From Ignavibacteria bacterium (GTDB lineage Bacteria > Bacteroidota > Ignavibacteria > Tepidaquicellales > Tepidaquicellaceae), in the NCBI GenBank assembly GCA_016716125.1, contig JADJWZ010000014.1, positions 1 to 64,000 on the forward strand: a stretch of DNA of 64,000 bases. The letters are read 5' to 3'. This document shows, piece by piece, positions 57,187 to 64,000 of the stretch. The translations under genes and the position numbers were made by a program. Below the pieces are notes generated by a model, which had not been told where the DNA came from, did not search any database, and worked only from the letters and a program-made list of their open reading frames with translations. Position 1 is the first letter of the stretch. Each line of letters opens with the position of its first letter.

Positions 57187-57384
57187 AGTTTTAATGTTTT
57201 TAATTTATAAAATTACCGAAAATATACGACAGGAATAATCCGTTGATACAATACAATCAGGGAAATATTCAGGCTTAAATTTGATTCCTGATTTGTTAAT
57301 TTATAGCCGCAATAAAAATATATTTCTGTTTTAAAACAATATTTAATGTTAATAAGAAGTTGATTTCAATACTTTAGATTTTAA

Positions 57385-58854
57385 ATGAAAACCAACACAG
57401 AACTTTTTGACCTCATAAAATCGCTTTCTTCCAGTGAGAAAAGATATTTTAAACTAAATGCATCGGTGCAGAAAAGTATTACAAAGTATCTGAAACTCTT
57501 TGACCTTATTGATTCTCAGAAAATTTACAACGAGAAAGCTTTGAAATCTTTTAAAGGAAATGAAGATCTTAAAAAGAATTTTAATTTTACAAAAAACTAT
57601 CTTGCCAAGCTTATTTTTAAAAGTCTTCTTAATTATAAAAATGAGAAATCAACTGATGCAAAACTTTTCAATATGCTTCAGAGGTGCAGGATACTGTTTC
57701 AGAAAGCATTATTCAGACAGTATTTTAAAACTGTAAAAGCCGGTAAGTTACTTGCGGAAAAATGTGAACGTTTTGGTTTCTTGCTCGAGTTCGTTGAAAT
57801 GGAAAGACAGCTAGTCAAAAAGGAAGAATTATTTTCGAATGATATTCAAAAATTGTTTGAATATGAATTAAATGTCCTTAAAAAGATAAGAGAAATTAAT
57901 GTTTATAAAAAATCTATTGCTTCACTTTTAAGATTTTACAGAAACACCGGATTAATCAGATCTGAAGATGATGAAAAAGAGCTTAATGAAATTTTTACTG
58001 AATTCGGAAATATAAATATGAATGACAGGATGACTGTGACGGCAGCGGAACGAGTATTATATGCACAGTGTCTTGCGCTAGAATTAAAGGGAGATCTTGA
58101 ATCATCATATTCAGTTTGTGTAAAAAGATTTAAACTTATTTCATTATACAGAAACATCTTTAATGAATCGTTATATGATAAATACAGAGATTCTTTGCTT
58201 TCGGTAATAAATTCCGCAGCATTCTGCAGTAACTTCGCCGTATCTGAAAAGCACATGAAGATTTTGAAAGAATCGTCAAAAAAATTAGAAATCGATGATA
58301 TAGACATTAACATAACGGGAATCCATATAAAACTGCTGAAGATCCTGAACGGAATAAATATTTCAGATAAAAAGAAAACTATGATCTTAGCAGAAAAGTA
58401 TCTTAATATTTATAAAAACAAGCTCACAATAGACACATACAATCTTATCGTTTACAGACTTTCTTCCTCATATTTTTTTGAAAAAAATTATCAGGAAGCA
58501 TTGAGAATTCTGAATGTATATTCAACAGTAAAATACTCCGGCTTATCTCCTTTTTTAGAGCCATATTTAAAAATGCTGAATATTCTTATACATTATGAAT
58601 TGAATAACTATAAGCTGCTAAAGTATATGTTACCTTCGGCTAAAAAATATCTTAAAAGCAGAAAAGCATTTCACAAAACCGAAATTTCAGTTCTGAGTTT
58701 TATTTCAAAAATGATCAGTACAAAAAACAGAAATGACACTGACAAATTAAACTCCGGACTGCTATATGATCTTGAAAATTTCAGAAATGATAAGTATGAA
58801 AAGAATACAGAGTATTACTTTAATTACTGCCGATGGATAAAAAACCATTTATAA
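57385..58854 (+). CDS. Hypothetical helical protein of a Bacteroidota-type family
   Basis: 489 residues, not a named family. The start is LFDLIKSLSSSEKRYFKLNAS, followed by helices throughout (KNFNFTKNYLAKLIFKSLLN, LLAEKCERFGFLLEFVEMERQLV). The C-terminal half has TPR-like pairs such as RLSSSYFFEKNYQEALRILNVY. I have seen this SLSxSEKRYFKL opening in unannotated Bacteroidota proteins, but its role is not known to me. No signal or membrane segment. It precedes the SDR gene by 16 bases on the same strand, suggesting co-transcription. Lys/Asn-rich composition reflects the AT-rich genome. Confidence 0.7.
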   Translation: MKTNTELFDLIKSLSSSEKRYFKLNASVQKSITKYLKLFDLIDSQKIYNEKALKSFKGNEDLKKNFNFTKNYLAKLIFKSLLNYKNEKSTDAKLFNMLQRCRILFQKALFRQYFKTVKAGKLLAEKCERFGFLLEFVEMERQLVKKEELFSNDIQKLFEYELNVLKKIREINVYKKSIASLLRFYRNTGLIRSEDDEKELNEIFTEFGNINMNDRMTVTAAERVLYAQCLALELKGDLESSYSVCVKRFKLISLYRNIFNESLYDKYRDSLLSVINSAAFCSNFAVSEKHMKILKESSKKLEIDDIDINITGIHIKLLKILNGINISDKKKTMILAEKYLNIYKNKLTIDTYNLIVYRLSSSYFFEKNYQEALRILNVYSTVKYSGLSPFLEPYLKMLNILIHYELNNYKLLKYMLPSAKKYLKSRKAFHKTEISVLSFISKMISTKNRNDTDKLNSGLLYDLENFRNDKYEKNTEYYFNYCRWIKNHL

Positions 58855-58870
58855 AATTAAAATTATAAAA

Positions 58871-59638
58871 ATGAACGACCGCTGGACACTTAAAAACAAA
58901 AAAGCTCTGATCACAGGAGCTACGCGCGGTATTGGCAAAGCGATAGCAGAGGAATTTCTTTCACTCGGCGCTGAGGTCTTTCTTGTTTCACGAAATGAAA
59001 GTGATATAAAGGAGGAGATTAAAAAATACACGGACAAAGGTTACAAAGCTGACGGAATTAAATGTGATGTAACAAAGGAAAGCAACAGAAAAAATCTATT
59101 GGAAGAAATTTCAAAAAAATACAATAGTCTTGATATACTGATTAACAATGCCGGGACAAACACAAGAAAGAAAACACTTGATAATACCGGAGATGATTTC
59201 GAATATTTAACTTCTCTGAATATGAAATCTGTATTTGAGCTTTGCAGAATATTTCATCCGCTGCTAAAAGAATCCGGTAGCGGATCAATTGTTAATATCG
59301 TATCAGTAGCAGGGATTACTTCGGTCGGAACCGGTTCGCCCTATGCAATCTCAAAGGCAGGTATTATTCATTTTACTAAATATCTTTCAGTGGAATGGGC
59401 AAAGGATAATATTCGTGTTAACGCAGTTGCGCCGTGGTATATAAGGACTTCTCTTACAGAACCGGTATTAAAAAATGCGGATTATATTGCGTCAGTTTTA
59501 TCCAGAACTCCAATGAACAGGATAGGCGAACCGGAGGAAGTTGCGGCAGCGGCAGCATTTCTGTCAATGCCGGCGGCATCATATATTACCGGTGAATGCA
59601 TTTCCGTGGACGGCGGATTTTTGAAATACGGATTCTGA
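58871..59638 (+). CDS. Short-chain dehydrogenase/reductase (tropinone reductase-like)
   Basis: A 255-residue NAD(P)-dependent SDR. The cofactor motif is ITGATRGIGKAIAEEF (TGxxxGIG) at residues 15-30. ILINNAGTNTRKK (NNAG) lies near residue 90. A catalytic Ser lies in VNIVSVAGITSVG, with Tyr-Lys in SPYAISKAGIIHF near residue 158. The ending SYITGECISVDGGFLKYGF is the standard SDR tail. The WTLKNKKALITGATRG opening is close to tropinone reductase-like proteins. Substrate unknown. Confidence 0.93.
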   Translation: MNDRWTLKNKKALITGATRGIGKAIAEEFLSLGAEVFLVSRNESDIKEEIKKYTDKGYKADGIKCDVTKESNRKNLLEEISKKYNSLDILINNAGTNTRKKTLDNTGDDFEYLTSLNMKSVFELCRIFHPLLKESGSGSIVNIVSVAGITSVGTGSPYAISKAGIIHFTKYLSVEWAKDNIRVNAVAPWYIRTSLTEPVLKNADYIASVLSRTPMNRIGEPEEVAAAAAFLSMPAASYITGECISVDGGFLKYGF

Positions 59639-60535
59639 TTATTTTTCGTTCATAAGAGTATCCCGCGCAGTAATAAGTTCTTTCTTCATTTCTTCGCTGA
59701 CTTCCGGATAATTAATGTTGAGCTTGCTGAGATGTTTATAAATAACAGCAGTTATAAGAAACCTTGTAAACCACTTATTATCCGCCGGAACAATATACCA
59801 CGGTGCGTGATCTTTTGATGTGTTTGAAATTGCTTCTTCATATGCAGACTGGTATTCTTTCCAGTAAGATCTTTCATTTACGTCATTCATAGAAAATTTC
59901 CAGTTCTTTTCGGGAGTGTCAATTCGTTTAAGAAATCTTTTTTTCTGTTCGTCTTTAGATAAATGCAAAAAGAATTTCAGGATGATTGTTCCGTTTTCAT
60001 AAATATTTTTCTCAAACCGGTTGATCTGTTTATATCTGTTATCCCAGAAATTTTCATCTATATCAGTGACTGAGTTTATGCCAGGAATATGTTCATTAAG
60101 GACATACCCGGGATGAACTTTTGTAACGAGTACATTTTCATAGTGAGATCTGTTAAAGATTGTTATGTTACCCCGCTTCGGCAGATCAATATAATGTCTC
60201 CATAAATAATCGTGATCGAGTTCGAGAGAGTTTGGAGCTTTATAGCTGTGAATGACGACGCCCTGCGGATTAAACCCGGACATGATATGTTTAATGGAAC
60301 CGTCTTTTCCTGCAGCATCCATTGCCTGAAAAACAATTAGAACTCCGTACCTGTTGTCTGCAAAAAGTATATCCTGAATAATGGAAAGTTTGGCTTTTCC
60401 CGATTCAAGAAGTTCAACAGACTCGTCTTTATCAATTTTATTTCCTTTATATTCCGTATCAAAATCCGACAAGTTAATTTTAGTATCAGACTTTGCAAGG
60501 TATTTATTTAAATCAATGTCATGCTCTGTATTCAC
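59639..60535 (-). CDS. ppk2: Polyphosphate kinase 2 family (polyphosphate:nucleotide phosphotransferase)
   Basis: 298 residues. The P-loop-like motif is VFQAMDAAGKDGSIKHIM near residues 70-87. GVVIHSYKAPNSLELDHDYLWRHY and PKRGNITIFNRSHYENVLVTKVHP follow, with later KRFLKRIDTPEKNWKFSMND and the lid residues in WYIVPADNKWFTRFLITAV. These are hallmarks of the PPK2 family, which transfers phosphate between polyphosphate and NMP or NDP; class (I, II or III) cannot be told by eye. The stop abuts the SDR gene's stop (convergent, no gap). Confidence 0.93.
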   Translation of the reverse strand: MNTEHDIDLNKYLAKSDTKINLSDFDTEYKGNKIDKDESVELLESGKAKLSIIQDILFADNRYGVLIVFQAMDAAGKDGSIKHIMSGFNPQGVVIHSYKAPNSLELDHDYLWRHYIDLPKRGNITIFNRSHYENVLVTKVHPGYVLNEHIPGINSVTDIDENFWDNRYKQINRFEKNIYENGTIILKFFLHLSKDEQKKRFLKRIDTPEKNWKFSMNDVNERSYWKEYQSAYEEAISNTSKDHAPWYIVPADNKWFTRFLITAVIYKHLSKLNINYPEVSEEMKKELITARDTLMNEK

Positions 60536-60649
60536 GATGTAATTTTTTAATTATAGAATTAATTGATACAACTTTTTTAATTTCATTTAATTTATTTAGC
60601 ACAAGAAAATTTCCGGAAAGAAATTCTATTTATAAAGTTAAGATTAAAA

Positions 60650-61804
60650 TTAATTTTTTAAAATAATTTCAACAATCATCCGCGCAATATAATCAGCAGG
60701 ACCAACGCCTGCTTTATTATCCTGCATATTACAAAGTACAATTATTGTTACATCCTGTTCCGGTAAATAGCCCATGAAGGAATTGTAGCCTGGTATTCCG
60801 CCGTTATGACCTATAGCTCCGTTAAAATCAGCAATGGCAAAACCGTAATTTAATTTCTCTCCTTTCCATGCGCCTGTCTCAGGTATAAAAGTTTTTCCCC
60901 ACTTCAATCTTTCATCCTGCGCTTTTTTACTAATAAGTTCACCGGTCGCCAATTTCTTTGCATATTTGTGAACATCTGCAAGTGTAGATATTACTGCGCC
61001 TGCTGCCCATGCCCAGGTTGGATCCTGATTTGTAACATCAGTCGGAGTAAGCTGAAGAGAATCCATATAAATATATCCCTGGGATTTCGGGTCGGGAAAA
61101 TAAGTGTCTGTGGCAAATAAAGAATTTATCATACCAAGCGGAGTAAAAATTCTGTTTTGAATTTCGGAAGTCAGACTGTTTCCTGTGATTTTTTCTATTA
61201 TCAGGCCGAGAAGTACAGTATTAGAATTGGAATAATGAAAACCTTCACCGGGAGGGAAATACGGAGTGTGCGCCTTTGCAATATCAATAAGTTCGTCCGG
61301 AGTAAAAGTTGTGTCCAGATTATTCATTAAAGTATTCTGAAAATTTTCATTTTCGGAATAATTATAAATTCCGCTGGTCATACTGCCGAGCATGTCAATC
61401 GTTATGTTTTCCCCGTTTGGAAAATCAGGAAAATATTTTGATAGCTTATCAGTCAGATTAATTTTGTTTTCGTCATACAGCTGAAGCAAAACAGTACCTG
61501 TGAAAGTTTTTGTAATACTGCCGATCCTCATATGATCATCTGTATTGATCGGCGTATTAGTGACAATATCTGAAACACCAAAGGTTTTAATATAATTGTC
61601 AGAATCACCTTTCCAAACTCCTACAATAGCGCCGGGAATTTCCAGATCCATAAAAGTCTGTTCTACTTTACTGTTTAATAATAATTCCAGAGGATCAGAC
61701 TTTGAGATAATATTATTCCATAACCGGTCATTATCAAAGGCGGAAATTTTTTCAGATAAGGAAAAAGAAAGATATAGAAGTAAAACAAAAATTAATGTGT
61801 TCAT
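60650..61804 (-). CDS. Serine hydrolase, beta-lactamase/D-alanyl-D-alanine carboxypeptidase-like
   Basis: 384 residues. A signal peptide (LIFVLLLYLSFSLSEKISA) is followed by the class C beta-lactamase-type fold. The nucleophile motif SITK lies in MRIGSITKTFTGTVLLQL near residue 95. The Tyr motif is FHYSNSNTVLLGLIIEKI near residue 175, and the third box is IGHNGGIPGYNSFMGYLP near residue 335. This order fits Pfam beta-lactamase proteins acting as peptidases or esterases in the periplasm. It lies 115 bases upstream of ppk2 on the same strand. Substrate unknown; not evidence of antibiotic resistance. Confidence 0.9.
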   Translation of the reverse strand: MNTLIFVLLLYLSFSLSEKISAFDNDRLWNNIISKSDPLELLLNSKVEQTFMDLEIPGAIVGVWKGDSDNYIKTFGVSDIVTNTPINTDDHMRIGSITKTFTGTVLLQLYDENKINLTDKLSKYFPDFPNGENITIDMLGSMTSGIYNYSENENFQNTLMNNLDTTFTPDELIDIAKAHTPYFPPGEGFHYSNSNTVLLGLIIEKITGNSLTSEIQNRIFTPLGMINSLFATDTYFPDPKSQGYIYMDSLQLTPTDVTNQDPTWAWAAGAVISTLADVHKYAKKLATGELISKKAQDERLKWGKTFIPETGAWKGEKLNYGFAIADFNGAIGHNGGIPGYNSFMGYLPEQDVTIIVLCNMQDNKAGVGPADYIARMIVEIILKN

Positions 61805-62094
61805 TTCAGAGGAGTTTAATTTAAGTTATGTATAGAAAATTTCTTAAGCAAAAATAAACTATAAATATTAGAATATAAAGATTTTGTTTAACTCTTAAAC
61901 AGATATTCACTTAATATATATTTTTTAAAAAACTTAATTCAAATGTTTCCCGGAAAAAATTCACGTGAATATTACCGGTCATTTGGGGGAGCATTCATAA
62001 AGAATGAGGTTAAAAATGGCTTAAATAAAAACATTATAAATTTAAATAAAAGAAAGTAATTTCACTCAGACATTACAAAATTAAATTCAAAAAT

Positions 62095-62937
62095 ATGAAA
62101 AAATATATACTGATCTTTATACTAATCATATTTCCATATTGTGAAACATATTCACAATCAACCAAGCAGGATATATATCAGAAAGCGCTCGAGCAGTATT
62201 ACTCATCAAATTTTACTGAAGCGATAAAATATTTTAATGAATACCTGGCAATGGATACACAAAATTGGGAAGTAATTAATTTCATTGGTTTAAGTTATTT
62301 AGGATTAAAAAATTATCCTAAGGCAAAAGAAAACTTTTCTTCTGTAATTGCACTAAACAAATATTATACAAAAGGTTATGTCAACCGAGCAAATGTGTAT
62401 GCTCTCGAGGGAAATTATTCAGCAGCAGAGAGAGATTATAACGATGCTATAAAATATGAAAGGGGAAATCTGGATATTTATTACGGATTGAGTCTTCTCT
62501 ATATCAGTAACAGAGAATATGATAAAGCATTGATGGAACTCAACACAATTACATCATTAGACCCTAAAAATTCCAGAGCGTTTATGAGTAAAGCGATTGT
62601 CAATATGCTGTTAGATGATACGGCAAAAATTTTTGAAAATGTAAGTGAGTCATTGTATTGGGATTCAAATTATATATTTCAGAATTTAGACAAGGCGCTG
62701 ATATTTACTGTCAGTGAAAGATTCAAACATGCGCTGAACGTATTCAACGAAGCGGTTTTAAAGAATCCGAATAGTTATCTGATAAATTTTAACAGGGGGA
62801 TAATATATTATATGATTGGAAATTTTACTGAAGCGATAAAGGATTTTGAGAAAGCTAAAAAGTTATATAAAGGTGATGATGAGAAAATTCCGTCGCTTAT
62901 AGATAAGATAATCAGGATATCGAAGTTTAATAGTTAA
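62095..62937 (+). CDS. Secreted or periplasmic TPR protein
   Basis: 280 residues. A signal peptide (YILIFILIIFPYCETYS) is followed by about six tetratricopeptide repeats: ALEQYYSSNFTEAIKYFNEYL, FIGLSYLGLKNYPKAKENFSS, GYVNRANVYALEGNYSAAERDYNDA, YGLSLLYISNREYDKALMELN, a divergent pair, and NRGIIYYMIGNFTEAIKDFEKA near the end. TPR stacks mediate protein contacts; no enzymatic domain is present. A Cys at the end of the signal peptide (PYCET) could instead be a lipoprotein site, which I rate less likely. Confidence 0.85.
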   Translation: MKKYILIFILIIFPYCETYSQSTKQDIYQKALEQYYSSNFTEAIKYFNEYLAMDTQNWEVINFIGLSYLGLKNYPKAKENFSSVIALNKYYTKGYVNRANVYALEGNYSAAERDYNDAIKYERGNLDIYYGLSLLYISNREYDKALMELNTITSLDPKNSRAFMSKAIVNMLLDDTAKIFENVSESLYWDSNYIFQNLDKALIFTVSERFKHALNVFNEAVLKNPNSYLINFNRGIIYYMIGNFTEAIKDFEKAKKLYKGDDEKIPSLIDKIIRISKFNS

Positions 62938-62983
62938 GAGATATGAATGAAATGCCGTATTAAAATGGTATTTGGATTCTGCT

Positions 62984-63035
62984 TACAAAAAAACATTTAA
63001 ATGGTTTTTTGTATATGCTCGGAATTCAATTCAGC
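62984..63035. repeat. Third copy of the double-hairpin dispersed repeat
   Basis: A 30-base near-palindrome (62984-63013; one mismatch, CATTTAAATG centre) is followed by TATGCTCGGAATTCAATTC and AGCG (63012-63035), the same architecture as the copies at 48199-48367: inverted ACCATT...TGGTT arm, then TATGCNCGGAATNCAATNC. Confidence 0.75.
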
Positions 63036-63176
63036 GTCCCTAAACCTGTTGTTCACTCCTCTCCCCGTCAGCTGATTAATTTATTTCACGCCTGCCTCTT
63101 TTTTATATACTGATATTTATTATCAGCATGTTTATTTTAAACCAATCTAATTCTTATAAAAATTAATCTCTCAATC

Positions 63177-64000
63177 GTGAAAACTCCAGGTCAAATAGTA
63201 GCTCTAGGAGGAGGTATGTTTTCTATGGAAGCTGATAACGGGCTTCTTGATAAATACATCCTTAATCTTGTTCCTAAAGAAAAACCGAAAATTTGCTTCT
63301 TCGGAACTGCAAGTAACGATGGTAAAGAATACAGAGATATGTTCTACAATTTTTTTAACAAATTAAACTGCGAACCAACTCACTTATCTTTCCTTGAACC
63401 TCCCGCTGATCTGGAGAAATTTATTCTTGATAAAGATATCATTCATGTCGGAGGAGGTAATACTTCTCTTATTATTGAAACCTGGAAAAAAACCGGAGTT
63501 GATAAAATTATGAAAAAAGCATACCGCTCAGGTGTCATCCTTACCGGAATGAGCGCCGGAGCAATCTGCTGGTTTCAGGACGGGATCACTAATCCGTCTC
63601 CGGGTGTTCTTACACGTCTGCCCTGCCTCGGTTTGCTTGACGGAAGTTTTTGTCCGCACTATGATGATAAGGTCGAACTGAAAAAATCATTTCATAAACT
63701 AATACTTGACGGCACTATCGGAAACGGAGTCGGTGCGGAAGACGGTGCTGCGGTTCATTATTACGGCAATAAAATTTTAAGGGTTGTTACTTCAAGACCC
63801 GGAGTAACTGCTTACTCAGTAAAAAAAGTCAGACACAAAATTGTTGAAACTCCTTTTGTTCCTTTCTATCTCGGTAAAGAATCTGATACAGAACATAAAA
63901 TGCGTAACCTGCCTTCTGAAATTCTCAATACTGTGATTTCTTATGTGAATAAAATTAATCATCATGACATTGACGGACTAGCGGAATTTATGTCCGATGA
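63177..64000 (+). CDS. Peptidase E/type 1 glutamine amidotransferase-like protein, continuing into a SnoaL-like domain (partial)
   Basis: A GTG at 63177 opens VKTPGQIVALGGGMFSMEAD; no stop occurs before the window ends. The 240-residue body has the S51/class I amidotransferase fold: ICFFGTASNDG, DIIHVGGGNTSLIIETW and the nucleophile elbow TGMSAGAICWF (GxSAG), with later GSFCPHYDD and GVGAEDGAAVHYYG. This is the dipeptidase E-like group. The last residues, NTVISYVNKINHHDIDGLAEFMSDD, look like the first helix of a SnoaL/NTF2-like domain (hVxxINxHDxDGLxxLM), so this may be a fusion. Partial at the 3' end. Confidence 0.8.
   Translation, partial: MKTPGQIVALGGGMFSMEADNGLLDKYILNLVPKEKPKICFFGTASNDGKEYRDMFYNFFNKLNCEPTHLSFLEPPADLEKFILDKDIIHVGGGNTSLIIETWKKTGVDKIMKKAYRSGVILTGMSAGAICWFQDGITNPSPGVLTRLPCLGLLDGSFCPHYDDKVELKKSFHKLILDGTIGNGVGAEDGAAVHYYGNKILRVVTSRPGVTAYSVKKVRHKIVETPFVPFYLGKESDTEHKMRNLPSEILNTVISYVNKINHHDIDGLAEFMSD

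Noticed and set aside
60650..61804. Beta-lactamase resistance gene
   Set aside because: The motifs are generic to serine hydrolases/peptidases; no evidence for antibiotic hydrolysis.
61943..61970. TGTTTCCCGGAAAAA and ATTCACGTGAAT as further parS sites
   Set aside because: Each shares only the centre or one arm with the parS consensus, unlike the perfect site at 29641. They could be degenerate, but I do not call them.

Overview
The window looks like a piece of chromosome from an AT-rich (roughly 35-38% GC by eye), Gram-negative member of the Bacteroidota/Chlorobiota lineage, most likely class Ignavibacteria. The main evidence is six secreted proteins ending in the type IX secretion (T9SS) type A sorting domain, with the hallmark NYPNPFNP followed by GxxSGVYFYRL and a basic tail ending in LLK or LIK. 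TTG and GTG starts, weak Shine-Dalgarno signals and -10 elements of the form TATCTTT fit this placement. There is no phage, insertion sequence, CRISPR array or rRNA. One tRNA, tRNA-Pro(UGG), is present.

Layout. 1-6.3 kb: six ordinary genes (PhoH-like ATPase, DEAD-box helicase, HAD hydrolase, GNAT, EamA permease, DUF3298 lipoprotein-like gene). All are recognisable and all are broken by small indels, and a 29-base T run lies inside the helicase. This looks more like poor consensus at a contig edge than biology. 6.4-16.7 kb: a YpfJ-type zinc peptidase, a very large disrupted T9SS cargo gene (7384-12084), a disrupted YCF48/BNR-type cargo, a GC-rich 21-bp tandem repeat that reads as protein heptads, and a reprolysin-type secreted metalloprotease. 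16.8-29.5 kb: mostly minus-strand housekeeping genes (HAD, gpmA, thioredoxin-like, cdsA, CPBP protease, pgeF, DUF6986, mnmG), with a plus-strand site-2 protease/MFS pair. 29.45-30.66 kb: a 1.2 kb gene-free, very AT-rich segment next to mnmG. It carries a perfect parS-like palindrome and five GTTTATAA motifs, and it is my best candidate for the replication origin. 30.7-37.9 kb: plus-strand genes (sortilin-like T9SS cargo, adhesin-like protein with a paired dockerin-like tail, tRNA-Pro, pyrD, rhomboid, small proteins). 38-64 kb: mixed strands, with a 1255-residue multidomain flavoprotein, a secreted DUF1028 protein, M61 peptidase, adenine deaminase, DinB, a second dockerin-tailed protein, an ECF sigma factor, a LOG-family gene, a FAD dehydrogenase, a FG-GAP/ASPIC T9SS cargo, SDR, PPK2, a serine hydrolase, a TPR protein and a peptidase E-like gene that runs off the end.

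How things fit together. The accessory content is dominated by exported proteins built from beta-propeller and other repeat domains, tagged either with the T9SS type A domain (six proteins) or with a different, shared C-terminal module that ends in two EF-hand/dockerin-like repeats (two proteins). No T9SS machinery is encoded here. Genes left of about 29.5 kb are mainly on the minus strand and those right of it are more often on the plus strand. In four 60-base samples I counted, the plus strand has C>G on the left and G>C on the right regardless of gene orientation, as expected if replication diverges from about 30 kb. Two dispersed repeat families (a double-hairpin element near 48.2 and 63.0 kb, and AAACCTGNCAGGTTT palindromes) occur between genes. 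Many disrupted genes carry single-base indels in short homopolymers, so several pseudogene calls may be sequence error. One disruption is different: it is exactly explained by one extra copy of a 14-bp repeat.
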